This document shows, piece by piece, positions 28,061 through 37,061 of a DNA stretch of 64,000 bases. Positions within the stretch are counted from its first letter, which is position 1; each line of letters opens with the position of its first letter. Below the pieces are notes generated by a model. The model made no database searches. It had not been told where the DNA came from and saw only the letters and a program-made list of their open reading frames with translations. A program made the position numbers and the translations under genes. Source of the stretch: Paenalicyclobacillus ferrooxydans (GTDB lineage: Bacteria; Bacillota; Bacilli; Alicyclobacillales; Alicyclobacillaceae); the NCBI RefSeq assembly GCF_001399675.1, contig NZ_LJCO01000052.1, positions 21,091 to 85,090 of the forward strand, read 5' to 3'.

Positions 28061-28798
28061 TTGTTGCAGCCCAACACAGCAGTCATTCTTGCTGCGGGAC
28101 AGTCGATTCGACTTCGTCCGCTTACTAATGATTCACCAAAGTGCTTACTTCAAATGGGGCCAAAGACGATCCTCGACTGGCAGCTTCAAGCACTTCAATC
28201 TGCCGAGATTGTAGACATCGTCATGGTGGTTGGATACAGGAAAGAGATGATTCAAGCTCACATCGCCGAGAACTACCCAGAGCTGAATGTGACCTATGTT
28301 GTGAACGAAGACTTTACAACCACCAACACTTTATTTTCCCTTGAACTGGCTTTGCGCAGTTTTGAGGGCGATTTCTACTACTTGAACGCAGATGTTGTCT
28401 TCGACAAGGAGATTCTGCATCGACTCGTCCCGAACGAAGGCGGCGGCTACCTGGCCATCGACCGCAAGCAATGCCGGGAAGAGGAAGTCAAAGTCATTGT
28501 CGACGGAGACCAAATCCTTGAAATCGGCAAACACCTTGATCCTGCTATCTGTTACGGGGAGTTCATCGGCGTGGCCAAGTTCACCGGATCATTCGCAGAA
28601 CGGTTTCGCAACACGGTCTACGAGGAAGCCATCGAAGAAAATAAGATGAAGTTTTTTGAGCATGCCCTTGATGTGATGTCTGACAAGACCGGCATGACAG
28701 CAGTCGATATCACAGGTCTGCCATGTGTCGAAGTTGATTTCCCGGAAGACTACGAATACGCGACTCAGACGGTCTTAGCGACGTTCAGTTACCAATGA
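28061..28798 (+). CDS. Sugar/alditol-phosphate nucleotidyltransferase
   Basis: 245-residue NTP-transferase of the LicC / inositol-1-phosphate cytidylyltransferase type. The N-terminus NTAVILAAGQSIRLRPLT and SPKCLLQMG form the nucleotide loop and catalytic Lys region; MVVGYRKE and the metal-binding NADVVFD follow. The next gene encodes a CDP-alcohol phosphotransferase, so it likely makes the CDP-activated alcohol. CTP preference and the identity of the alcohol are inferred. The TTG start at 28061 has AAGGAG eight bases upstream. The stop lies in a 17-bp tandem repeat. Confidence 0.85.
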   Translation: MLQPNTAVILAAGQSIRLRPLTNDSPKCLLQMGPKTILDWQLQALQSAEIVDIVMVVGYRKEMIQAHIAENYPELNVTYVVNEDFTTTNTLFSLELALRSFEGDFYYLNADVVFDKEILHRLVPNEGGGYLAIDRKQCREEEVKVIVDGDQILEIGKHLDPAICYGEFIGVAKFTGSFAERFRNTVYEEAIEENKMKFFEHALDVMSDKTGMTAVDITGLPCVEVDFPEDYEYATQTVLATFSYQ

Positions 28799-28828
28799 GG
28801 TTCGGTCATCAATGAGGTTCAGTTAAAA
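28784..28828. repeat. 17-bp tandem repeat spanning the stop codon
   Basis: TTCAGTTACCAATGAGG (28784-28800) is followed by TTCGGTCATCAATGAGG and a partial third copy beginning TTCAGTTA. The TGA stop is inside the first unit. Confidence 0.85.
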
Positions 28829-28854
28829 ATTACGAATAAGGATTACGAAGAGGA

Positions 28855-29640
28855 ATGAGCCTGATGTCGACGGATGTCGTTAAAACGCAATCTGAGTTTC
28901 AAAAAATCAATAGTTGTGCTAAACGTCCGACAGATATTTGGACTAACTACTTGTACTACACGTTTTCCCTGCGGTTGGTCTATCTCATTCGGAAAACAAG
29001 GATTACACCGAATATCTTGACCCTTACAGCCCTCGTCCTCGTTCTCATTGGATCCGGACTTTTTGCCGTAGGTGTTCGATCAGATGTCATCTGGGGACTT
29101 GTTCTCATTCAAATCTCATACGTATTTGACTGCGCAGATGGGCAACTCGCCCGCTACAAAAAACAGTATTCGCCGATCGGTGGTTGGCTCGATCAAACAG
29201 CGGATCGCATCAAGGAATTTGTCGTCTACTTCAGTCTCGCCTACGGTTACACACGTTTCCACCCACGGAATACTCATATTTGGATGTGGGCGATGGTGGC
29301 CTTGTTCGGCCTGTTCCTGCTCGAGTACTTTGGGCAGATTGACATGTTCCGCGGCGATCAGTTCAAACGCGTCGTTCCTGAACACGGCTCTGCCAACATG
29401 GCACCGGAAGGATCAGACATCCCTGACACAGGCGACACCTTCTCTCGGGTCAGACGGCTGCGCTCCTTTATTCCGTTTCGCAGCTTCATTATTGGCGAGC
29501 AGTACTTTGCCATGCTTGTTTTCATCGCATTTGATGCGGTGTATCCGTTTCTCGTGTTTGTCTCGATTGTCTCCGTTGTGATGGCGTTCTACCGCCCTGT
29601 GATTGATTACATCAAATACCGGCGCCGATTGGCCGCCTGA
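28855..29640 (+). CDS. CDP-alcohol phosphatidyltransferase family protein
   Basis: 261-residue membrane enzyme that transfers a phospho-alcohol from a CDP carrier to an acceptor hydroxyl. The diagnostic motif D-x2-DG-x2-AR-x8-G-x3-D-x3-D is intact, from DCADGQLAR to GGWLDQTADR. About six membrane helices surround it. A charged loop of about 50 residues (RVVPEHGSANMAPEGSD and following) lies between helices in the C-terminal half. The start could be ATG 28855 or ATG 28864, which has better spacing to GAGG. Product unknown: phosphoinositide-like lipid, DIPP-like solute or teichoic precursor are possible. Confidence 0.9.
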   Translation: MSLMSTDVVKTQSEFQKINSCAKRPTDIWTNYLYYTFSLRLVYLIRKTRITPNILTLTALVLVLIGSGLFAVGVRSDVIWGLVLIQISYVFDCADGQLARYKKQYSPIGGWLDQTADRIKEFVVYFSLAYGYTRFHPRNTHIWMWAMVALFGLFLLEYFGQIDMFRGDQFKRVVPEHGSANMAPEGSDIPDTGDTFSRVRRLRSFIPFRSFIIGEQYFAMLVFIAFDAVYPFLVFVSIVSVVMAFYRPVIDYIKYRRRLAA

Positions 29641-29653
29641 CGGGAGCGTTGGT

Positions 29654-30841
29654 ATGAGCAAGCCTGCAACAATAGTACTTACCTCAGCGGTCGCATGGAC
29701 AGGCACGCGCGCGCGACCACAACACCTTGCCGCCGGCCTCGCAAAACTCGGCTGGGATGTCCTTTTTGTGGATGGACCGGTAACGTGGATCGGACCGTTA
29801 AAAAACCCGGATTTAAGACCGCGGCTCATCCCCGCTGTGCCCGTTCGCGAGCTAGACGTGGACGGGCCTGGCCGTCTGCGGGTTCTTTCGCCGATGGCAA
29901 GTCTCCCCTTTGGAAACATGTTTCGGACCATCAACCGGATCAACCAGCGGCTGCTCGCGGAACAAATTCAACGCATTGCGGCAGGACCCTACGTTTTGTT
30001 GCCGATGTTGCCCGGTTCCATTGATTTAACTTCACACCTCTTACCGATTGCGACACTTTACGATTGTGTCGATCTTCACGCAGACTTTGGCGGCCTCCTC
30101 AATCGGGACCTGGTCCTTGAAATGGAACGTCAACTCGTTTCGCAAAGCCGTGTCACGTTCGCCACTGCAGACGCCTTAAAAGAGCGATTGGAACAGTGGC
30201 ACACGGACGTACGCCTGGTTCCAAACGCCGCACAAATCGAACATTTTGCCCTCACCCCCACGCTCATGGAGCATGAGAAGTTGGCATCCATTCCCCAACC
30301 TCGGGTAGGATACGTTGGTGGCATTGGTGCTTGGGTTGATCAAGGACTGATTGCAGATATGGCGGCTGCCCGGCCTGATGTGCATTTTGTCATGATTGGC
30401 CCGGTTGAAACAGATGTTTCACGCCTCGAGAAGATCCCGAATGTGCACTTTCTCGGGTTGCAGCCCTATGCTGAGCTTCCGTCGTTTTTGGCAGGCTTCG
30501 ACATCGCATTGCACGCATTTGTACAAAATGATCTCACGGAGAGTGTCAACCCCGTTAAGATCTACGAATACCTGGCTGCAGGTAAGGAAGTCATTGCGAC
30601 AACGAGCCGCGAACTTCGCCGGTTGTCAGACCTATTGTGGGTCATTTCCAACCCTGCCGAAGCAATCTCCGCGATGAACGCAATCCTTGACGGAGCCCAC
30701 CGTACAGTGGAGGCTGCACGCGGTGAATTTGTATCGCAACATTCTTGGGCTGCCAGAGTAGATGCTATTAACCAGGCTTTGAGATCCGCTGTGCCTCCCG
30801 CGTACCTGCCATCGGAATTTTCCTTCTCCGCCAATGCGTGA
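29654..30841 (+). CDS. Glycosyltransferase, GT4-like (TuaH-like)
   Basis: 395 residues with a GT-B fold. The N-terminal GTRARPQHLAAGLAKLGWDV, YDCVDL in the middle, RVGYVGGIGAWVDQGL starting the second domain, and the sugar-nucleotide site ESVNPVKIYEYLAAGKEVIA are visible. This pattern resembles TuaH-type glycosyltransferases of cell-wall polymer synthesis. The start at 29654 has GGGAG; it lies 13 bp after the CDP-alcohol enzyme, so the three genes form an operon. It probably glycosylates the product of the previous two steps (inference). Confidence 0.85.
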   Translation: MSKPATIVLTSAVAWTGTRARPQHLAAGLAKLGWDVLFVDGPVTWIGPLKNPDLRPRLIPAVPVRELDVDGPGRLRVLSPMASLPFGNMFRTINRINQRLLAEQIQRIAAGPYVLLPMLPGSIDLTSHLLPIATLYDCVDLHADFGGLLNRDLVLEMERQLVSQSRVTFATADALKERLEQWHTDVRLVPNAAQIEHFALTPTLMEHEKLASIPQPRVGYVGGIGAWVDQGLIADMAAARPDVHFVMIGPVETDVSRLEKIPNVHFLGLQPYAELPSFLAGFDIALHAFVQNDLTESVNPVKIYEYLAAGKEVIATTSRELRRLSDLLWVISNPAEAISAMNAILDGAHRTVEAARGEFVSQHSWAARVDAINQALRSAVPPAYLPSEFSFSANA

Positions 30842-30896
30842 GTGAGAAGTTGTGAGATTGGTCTTCTTTGAACTTTTGTGTCACCTAGCCCGTCTG

Positions 30897-30902
30897 TATA
30901 AT
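30897..30902 (+). promoter_or_regulatory. Possible -10 element before the YiiX-like gene
   Basis: A consensus TATAAT lies 150 bp upstream of the gene. The -35 region is poor (TTTTGT at 17 bp). Confidence 0.35.
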
Positions 30903-31051
30903 AGAGATACATCATAGACCTCAGGAACACATCGAACACCGAAGTGTTACACACGTTTTGTTGAAGCCTTTCGTTATTAGTACCTTACGCTGACAAGAAG
31001 ACTGTGGACGAAGACACCCATACAAATCTTTGAGTGAAAGGAAGCAGACCA

Positions 31052-31525
31052 TTGTTACAACCTGGAGATCTGGTTTTTATCCGAGGAACGGAGGGTCTGG
31101 CGGGACCGATTAAAAAGTTTACGCGGAGTCCTTACACGCATATCGCTGGACTGGCGATTGACGGTGAACTGATTGAGTCACAGGCACTGCGTCGGACAGG
31201 TTATCAGAGCCTGGAAACGTATCGAGGCGTGGCTGATGTCTACACCTGCAAAGTACTATCACCGGAACAACGTCACCAGATTGTCGATTTCGTGAAGCGA
31301 GAAGTAGGCGGAAAATACGACTATTTTCTGTTCGGCTGGTTAGCTTTTCGCTCTCTGTTAGGCAACGCCATGCCTTCTTACTTTGGCAGCAAGCGGCATA
31401 TCTGTACGACCCTATGGGCAGATGCTTACAAACAGGTTGGCATCGAACTATGCCCTCATACACCCTATCCAACTCCAGGGGAACTATCTGCCTCGAAACT
31501 CCTACAGCACGTGGGTTCCTTCTAA
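31052..31525 (+). CDS. YiiX-like permuted papain-fold (NlpC/P60) hydrolase
   Basis: 157 residues. It opens with LQPGDLVFIRG, then SPYTHIAGLAIDGELIES with the putative catalytic His, and later HICTTLWADAYKQVG with the putative nucleophile Cys. This permuted order (His before Cys) is that of the YiiX/YebB group of NlpC/P60-like enzymes, amidases or acyltransferases of the envelope. No signal peptide is present, so it may be cytoplasmic or membrane-associated. The TTG at 31052 is chosen because AAAGGAAG lies 7 bases upstream. Confidence 0.75.
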   Translation: MLQPGDLVFIRGTEGLAGPIKKFTRSPYTHIAGLAIDGELIESQALRRTGYQSLETYRGVADVYTCKVLSPEQRHQIVDFVKREVGGKYDYFLFGWLAFRSLLGNAMPSYFGSKRHICTTLWADAYKQVGIELCPHTPYPTPGELSASKLLQHVGSF

Positions 31526-31693
31526 TCGTTCGTGTCGATAGCGTCGTGTCGATAATGAAGGCTATAGATAATGAAGGCCATAGATGATAATGCAGGCCCG
31601 GGTTTGTTTCACCGCCTGGGCCTGCTATGATATCCGGGTTCGTTTCACGCACGTTTCACGTTTAATGAAGAAGGCAGAAAGGGGGAACGTTTC

Positions 31694-31834
31694 GTGGAAG
31701 ACAACGGCACACACGAGGACAGCGTCTTTGATATTGGTGCGTTTGAGAATGAACTGGAAGATGAAGATGATGATGACTTCGCCGCTCATCGGATTCGGAA
31801 GGTCAACTCCCACCGGGTCTGGATAAGACGGTGA
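31694..31834 (+). CDS. Tiny acidic protein, 46 residues
   Basis: A GTG at 31694 stands 8 bases after AAAGGGGG, an excellent site, and opens 46 codons. The product has an acidic middle (ELEDEDDDDFAAH) and a basic tail (HRIRKVNSHRVWIRR). No signal or membrane segment. I do not recognise it; strong initiation and biased charge argue that it is real. Confidence 0.5.
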   Translation: MEDNGTHEDSVFDIGAFENELEDEDDDDFAAHRIRKVNSHRVWIRR

Positions 31835-31989
31835 AGTCATTCTCAAAACCATATCCCCATGCACATGACTAACAGAGTGCCTCATTTCTCCCTCGAATGA
31901 ACCGGCCCTTAGCATCCTATCTTCGGTTGCTGTCCACCTTTTATCACCTGCATCTGTCGTTCCTGACCCGTAAGAACCCCCTCCTTAAA

Positions 31990-32035
31990 CCAAAAAAACT
32001 GTACAAACCATAGTACGAACGTACCTCGAAGTACA
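31990..32035. promoter_or_regulatory. Cluster of four GTAC words upstream of the sigma factor
   Basis: GTAC occurs at 32001, 32013, 32021 and 32031, within AGTACGAACGTAC and CGAAGTACAT contexts, about 90 bp before the sigma gene. It could be an operator or an auto-regulated promoter; no clear ECF -35/-10 pair is seen. Confidence 0.3.
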
Positions 32036-32116
32036 TCAGTGAAAATAAAATGTATCGACTTTCCTCCCTGCGTCGTCTAAGTGGTGAGTGCGGTGGTGTG
32101 AAGGGTGGCTTGGTAG

Positions 32117-32665
32117 ATGATTGCAGAAGACCAACGAAAGATCATTGCCGAGTGGATGACGCTCTACGGTAGCGCTGTCTGGGCCTACGTGTATGCAATT
32201 ACGCAAGACCACACCCTAACAGACGACCTTTCTCAGGAGGTCTTTATACAGGCATACCTTAAGCTTCCGACCTTTCGAGGACAATCAGCGGCAAAGACGT
32301 GGCTGTTTGCCATCGCTAGAAACAAAGCGCGCGATTACTTTAAATCGGCATTGCGAAGACGTGTTTTTCCGACTGCCAGCATGGTTGAACAAAAAGTTGG
32401 CACCAGTCCCTCTGCAGAGGACGAGGTGCTGAAGTATTTCGAGTCACATCAACTGGCGCAGGCGGTGTTTGAACTGAAGCCAATCTACCGGGAGGTTATT
32501 CTGCTTCATGTGAAAGAAAGTCTGACATTCCGGGAGATCTCGGAGATTACCGGAAGCTCAGAGTCTGCAGTCAAGGTTCGCTTTCAGAGAGCGCTTCAGA
32601 TGCTGCGTAAAAAGGTTGAGAAGGAGGGGACGTTCCATGGGATCCGGCGGCAAGACTCGTTCTGA
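32117..32665 (+). CDS. ECF-type RNA polymerase sigma factor
   Basis: 182 residues. Region 2 includes TDDLSQEVFIQAYLKLPTFRG and TWLFAIARNKARDYF, and region 4 includes ELKPIYREVILLHVKESLTFREISEITG with SSESAVKVRFQRAL as the helix-turn-helix. Regions 1 and 3 are absent, as in group IV sigmas. The closest layout is SigW/SigV/YlaC-like, but the exact group is not determined. The gene overlaps the downstream membrane protein by 29 bp, the classic sigma / anti-sigma arrangement. Confidence 0.92.
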   Translation: MIAEDQRKIIAEWMTLYGSAVWAYVYAITQDHTLTDDLSQEVFIQAYLKLPTFRGQSAAKTWLFAIARNKARDYFKSALRRRVFPTASMVEQKVGTSPSAEDEVLKYFESHQLAQAVFELKPIYREVILLHVKESLTFREISEITGSSESAVKVRFQRALQMLRKKVEKEGTFHGIRRQDSF

Positions 32666-34091
32666 TGAACTGTTTCAACAGCAGATTGGGAGTGAACTGA
32701 ACGAAGTACCAAGCGGGTGGTCAGCGATGCACGAACAGGCTGTCTGGAGTGCGCTTGATGAGCCAGGCGACGATACACTGGGGACATTACCCTCCTCTGT
32801 TTCGCAACCGGGGCAAAGAGCGTTTACTTTGAACTCACTGCGCGCAAAGTCTAATCGCCGCTTTGAAAGGGGGGTATCCGACCACACTGAACCTCGCACT
32901 GGGTATCCACGAGCACGACACCATACATTTCGCAGGGGTTTCACGTCAGCTGTATCGGCGTTTGCCGCTGTATGTATTTTTGGCATTGGTCTGTGGTGGG
33001 CACACAACAACAGAGCGCTCGTCAACGGAAATGCCGAGAGTCAGACCAGGACCCTCTCGGTGGCCAACCAGTTTCAATTGACCTTTCACGAAGCACCATA
33101 CCAGAGGTACAGAGACCATGTGCCGAATCTCGGTACCCTGTTTCGCGTCACCGTGACCAACTGGCCCCTTGGCATGCTGCCGAATCGAGGTCAAGTATGG
33201 CTGTTTCCGACGGTGGTAAACCAGTCACCAAAGCAGGTCGATTACTCGCTCCAGAGCGGCGCAATGCCGTCTTGGGACCCGACTATTGCCAAGGTCCTCA
33301 TATCCCACCGCCTGCCGCCAGCCTCAGCGAATCTCGATGAAACCTTCATCCGAGATCCTGTCACATCGTCTCACCCGTTTCAGTGGTCGTTTACCCTCCC
33401 TAGGGCAAACCTAAATCCACAAAATGTGCGGGTCGTTGCAGTTGCGATAGTCGACGGGCGAAACGACAAGCCGGAAGTGTTGTGGTCAAAGGTCTTTACG
33501 CCGTCCGATCCACTGGCTGAATCACTTCAGACGTCTCTGCAAAACCAGTATCCCGGGAAAACCGTGACGAACCTGCAGGTTCAGTCGGAACAGGCTGATG
33601 GCAACGGGCTTGTCAGGTACCTGCTGTACAAATATCAGGTCACCAACGGCTCCAACGCATCGGGCAGCTCTGCGAGCTCCATGAGCTCCATGGGCTCTAA
33701 CGGTTCGAGCAACCCCGGGGGCTCCGGAGGGCCCGCGAATGGACCAGGCACCTACGAGGGCGTCGCAATGGCAGAGTGGAATGGAAAGGCTTGGCACGTT
33801 GACAGCACGGAGACGCGCAAGCTCGTATCGCAGTCGGCCTCAGCGCCTGCAAACGTGTTTGAGATGGGCGGCACACTGCCATCGGGTAAGGATTACACGC
33901 TCATCGCGGGAACAGTCCGGGATCCGAAGGTGGATACCGTTTGGATCACTTTAAAGGACGGAAAAACCGAACTTGCATTTGTTGATAATGGTTGCTTTAC
34001 CGCGGTGGGCAGCGGTAAGTCGAACTTTGCGAACAAGATTGAAGGAGATGATACCAAAGACCACGCATTGTTCACGATGACGCTGAAATAG
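32637..34091 (+). CDS. Putative membrane anti-sigma factor with a large extracytoplasmic region
   Basis: 484 residues, starting at ATG 32637 behind AAGGAGGGG and overlapping the sigma gene. Residues 1-100 would be cytoplasmic and contain no HxxxCxxC zinc anti-sigma motif. One helix spans residues about 101-121. The outer part is about 360 residues, with beta-rich stretches split by a Ser/Gly/Asn-rich linker around residues 340-370. Position strongly suggests control of the sigma factor. The long external region could sense the envelope directly, since no separate sensor gene follows. Confidence 0.72.
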   Translation: MGSGGKTRSDELFQQQIGSELNEVPSGWSAMHEQAVWSALDEPGDDTLGTLPSSVSQPGQRAFTLNSLRAKSNRRFERGVSDHTEPRTGYPRARHHTFRRGFTSAVSAFAAVCIFGIGLWWAHNNRALVNGNAESQTRTLSVANQFQLTFHEAPYQRYRDHVPNLGTLFRVTVTNWPLGMLPNRGQVWLFPTVVNQSPKQVDYSLQSGAMPSWDPTIAKVLISHRLPPASANLDETFIRDPVTSSHPFQWSFTLPRANLNPQNVRVVAVAIVDGRNDKPEVLWSKVFTPSDPLAESLQTSLQNQYPGKTVTNLQVQSEQADGNGLVRYLLYKYQVTNGSNASGSSASSMSSMGSNGSSNPGGSGGPANGPGTYEGVAMAEWNGKAWHVDSTETRKLVSQSASAPANVFEMGGTLPSGKDYTLIAGTVRDPKVDTVWITLKDGKTELAFVDNGCFTAVGSGKSNFANKIEGDDTKDHALFTMTLK

Positions 34092-34095
34092 CTGA

Positions 34096-34132
34096 AGCGG
34101 CCAGTGACAAATAACGTCACTGGCCGCTCTAT
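34096..34132 (+). terminator. Terminator of the sigma / anti-sigma operon
   Basis: A perfect 13-bp stem (34096-34108 with 34116-34128, loop AAATAAC) is followed by CTATAGTT. It sits directly after the stop, between convergent genes, and may serve both strands. Confidence 0.85.
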
Positions 34133-34182
34133 AGTTGAGTTCACGCTTACCACTCATATCTACGCTTCTCGCTGACGCGTAG

Positions 34183-35739
34183 TCAAGCCTTACTGGCTTC
34201 CATGTCGCGAAGCTCAATCCGACGGATCTTGCCGGAGGTCGTCTTCGGCAAACTCTCGACAAACTGAATGGCACGCGGATACTTGTACGGTGCTGTCACC
34301 TGTTTCACATGTTCCTGCAGTTCGGCAACCAGACCAGGGTCATTCGCATCCTCTGGGTTCCGAAGGATGACGTAGGCCTTGACAATCGCACCTCGCTCCG
34401 GATCCGGACTCGCAATCACGGCACACTCGGCTACCTTCGGGTGCTTGACGAGGGCATCTTCGACCTCAAACGGCCCAATCGTGTAGCCGGCCGAGATGAT
34501 GATATCATCGGATCGGCCTTCGAACCAGATGTATCCGTCATCATCCTTGCGGCCCTTGTCACCGGTAACGTACCACTCGCCGCGGAAGGCGCGGGCTGTG
34601 CGGTCAGGGTCGCTCAAATAGCCTTTAAACAAAGCTGGGAACGACTTATGAACGGCGATATGCCCAATCTCGTTCGGTCCAAGGACATTGCCGTCGTCAT
34701 CGACGATGTCGACGCGCATGCCGGGGAACGGTTTCCCCATCGATCCAGGTCTGACTTCCATATCCTGCAACGTCCCAGCGAGCAGGCTGTTTTCAGTCTG
34801 ACCATAGCCGTCGCGCACCGTGATCCCAAACACCCGTGAGAATGTGTCGATGACCTCGCGGTTGAGTGGCTCACCGGCGGAGACAGCTGATCGCAGAGAG
34901 AGATGATAGTTTTCGATCCCGTTGACCTTCGCCATCAACCGGTACTCAGTCGGTGTCGCGCAGAGCAGACCAACTTTGTACTTCTCCATCAGCCCGAGGT
35001 AGGCAGCGGGGTCAAACCGTCCCTGGTAGACAAACGCGGTTGCGCCATTACCGAGGATGGAAACAAATGGACTCCACACCCATTTGGCCCAACCCGGGCC
35101 CGCCGTAGCCCAAGCGAGCTCGCCAGGTTTCGCGTCAAACCAGTACGTCCCGGCGACAGCCAGGTGCTCCCGAGGCCAGTCGTACGTGTGCATGACACCT
35201 TTAGGGCCGCCCGTGGTGCCGCTGGTATAGGAAAGGAAGCACAGGTCAGTGTCCTCCGTTTCGACGATAAACTCGGCGGAAGTACCGAGATCGTACAGCC
35301 CGTCAAGGTCTGTCCAACCGTCGACAGCACCGCCGACAGAGAAGAAGTGTTTCATCGACGGACAGTCAACTCGAACTTCGTCTACTGCCGCGGTCAGGTT
35401 GCTTGCCGCAATAACGACGCTGACGTCCGCGTGCTGCACCCGGTAGCGGATATCCCCCGCCCGAAGCATCTCCGAGCCTGGCAACACCGTTGCTCCAAGT
35501 TTCAGCAACGACAGGTAGACCACATAGGAATCTACGCCTCTTGGCAATAGCACCAAGGCCCGCGCACCTTTTTTAATCCCCATTCGCGACAATGCACTTG
35601 CCAGTCGATTTGTCTGCTTCTGGAGCGTTACGTATTCGATCCGTTCTTCCGAGCCGTCCGCATGCACGCACAAAATTGCAAGCCGTTCTGGATACTGTTC
35701 GGCGATCCGATCGACTTCACGCGCAAAGTTATACCCCAT
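34183..35739 (-). CDS. Acyl-CoA synthetase, medium-chain/acetate type
   Basis: 518-residue AMP-forming ligase. Motifs: SYTSGTTGGPKGVMHTY, GWAKWVWSPFVSILGNGA, DGYGQTENSL, GEWYVTGDKGRKDDDGY and the C-terminal SLPKTTSGKIRRIELR with the catalytic Lys. The GWAKWVW stretch and overall length match the MACS/AcsA-like group (Bacillus YtcI relatives). Substrate is probably a short- or medium-chain acid. Leftward neighbours upstream include an acyl-CoA dehydrogenase gene, which supports a catabolic acyl-CoA role. Confidence 0.9.
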   Translation of the reverse strand: MGYNFAREVDRIAEQYPERLAILCVHADGSEERIEYVTLQKQTNRLASALSRMGIKKGARALVLLPRGVDSYVVYLSLLKLGATVLPGSEMLRAGDIRYRVQHADVSVVIAASNLTAAVDEVRVDCPSMKHFFSVGGAVDGWTDLDGLYDLGTSAEFIVETEDTDLCFLSYTSGTTGGPKGVMHTYDWPREHLAVAGTYWFDAKPGELAWATAGPGWAKWVWSPFVSILGNGATAFVYQGRFDPAAYLGLMEKYKVGLLCATPTEYRLMAKVNGIENYHLSLRSAVSAGEPLNREVIDTFSRVFGITVRDGYGQTENSLLAGTLQDMEVRPGSMGKPFPGMRVDIVDDDGNVLGPNEIGHIAVHKSFPALFKGYLSDPDRTARAFRGEWYVTGDKGRKDDDGYIWFEGRSDDIIISAGYTIGPFEVEDALVKHPKVAECAVIASPDPERGAIVKAYVILRNPEDANDPGLVAELQEHVKQVTAPYKYPRAIQFVESLPKTTSGKIRRIELRDMEASKA

Positions 35740-35852
35740 ACCAGCCCTCCTCCCAAGATTTCATACCACTGCTGCTAGACATGCCCCGTCAATTCGCCAG
35801 CGTATTCTGAAGTCCTACTGCAATCATTCTATACCAGTTGATTTTGAACAAT

Positions 35853-37049
35853 CTACCGTTTTGCATCTCTTGCCTGCAGACGTTCAGAAACCGCTGTTTC
35901 AGAGAGGGAACGGTAAGTGATGTCGTCCATCGGCGGATTGTGAAGCCCGGCGCGAACATCCCGGTAGAGGCGTTCGAGAACGAGATCGCGAGAAAGACTG
36001 CGAGCCCCGACCACGCGCATCGCAAGGTCTACCACTTCGACTGCACTGTTGGTCGCCAGCGTCTTCACTGCTCCAAGCTGCGGGCGCAGTTTTAAGCGCT
36101 CTGCAGGGGTTGCCTCGTCCCAGCGACGGGCGAGGTCATACATCATCGTCCGCGCGGACAACAGCTTCAGTTCCATTTGGCCAAGCTTGTTCTGGATATG
36201 ATCAACCTTTGAGATGGGATGCGGCAAACTGTTGGGTTGATACGTACCCGCGTACTCGGCTGCAAAGTCGCGCGCGTTTAATGCGACACCAAGGTAACAG
36301 GCCGGAATGTGCAGCATCCAACCGCCGCCGTCTTCGTTGCGCTTTGACTTTTGACCTGGTTCCAGGCGTGAAACAAGGTGGTGCTCAGGCACAAACACAT
36401 CTTCCAAGATAATGTCATGGCTGCCTGTTGCGCGCATACCAAGCACATTCCACGTCTCTTCGATGCGGATGTCCGCTCCGCTTACTAGAAACTCGCCAAT
36501 CTGGTTGGAATCAGCGATGCCCGCCGTCACGAGGACCCAGTCGAGTTCTGGGGACAAGGTACTGAATGTCTTCCGGCCCGTGATCCGGTAACCGCCCTCA
36601 ACGGGAACCGCCGTCGTCTCCGGTCGTCCGCCGCGGCTTGGGCTCCCTGTCGCGGGCTCACTGGCACAACTGTTGATGAGTGCACCTTTGGCTAGCACCG
36701 ATTCACAAATCTCCCGGTACACGTCTTCTGGCAGCGCCTTCGACGCATAAAGGTTTAGCATCATGCCAACGTGCCAGCCAATCGCAAGCGCAGTCGATCC
36801 ATCCCCACGCGCAATCTGCTCCTGGTGCAGTAACATCTCGTACAGCGAGATCCCTTTTCCCCCATACTCCTTCGGTACGGTCCAGGTTACATACCCGCAT
36901 TGACGCAGAGCATCCACATGCTCGTGCGGGAAAGTGCCTTCTTCATCATGCGCCTTCCCAGTTTTCGCAAACTGCTGCGACAACTCTGCGATAATGGCGT
37001 GTCGCTCTGCCTCTTCTGGAGTTCTGATAAACCATGTTTCACTGTTCAC
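35853..37049 (-). CDS. Acyl-CoA dehydrogenase family flavoprotein
   Basis: 398 residues with the three-domain fold: helical N-terminus ([15 protein letters not shown]), central beta domain ([16 protein letters not shown] and [21 protein letters not shown]), and helical C-terminus ([23 protein letters not shown]). The central [19 protein letters not shown] is typical. The sequence is nearer the DszC/acyl-CoA dehydrogenase-like group than classic short-chain enzymes, so monooxygenase activity cannot be excluded. GTG start at 37049 with GGAG upstream. Followed in the same direction by the acyl-CoA synthetase. Confidence 0.85.
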   Translation of the reverse strand: MNSETWFIRTPEEAERHAIIAELSQQFAKTGKAHDEEGTFPHEHVDALRQCGYVTWTVPKEYGGKGISLYEMLLHQEQIARGDGSTALAIGWHVGMMLNLYASKALPEDVYREICESVLAKGALINSCASEPATGSPSRGGRPETTAVPVEGGYRITGRKTFSTLSPELDWVLVTAGIADSNQIGEFLVSGADIRIEETWNVLGMRATGSHDIILEDVFVPEHHLVSRLEPGQKSKRNEDGGGWMLHIPACYLGVALNARDFAAEYAGTYQPNSLPHPISKVDHIQNKLGQMELKLLSARTMMYDLARRWDEATPAERLKLRPQLGAVKTLATNSAVEVVDLAMRVVGARSLSRDLVLERLYRDVRAGLHNPPMDDITYRSLSETAVSERLQARDAKR

Positions 37050-37061
37050 TCACTCAGCTCC

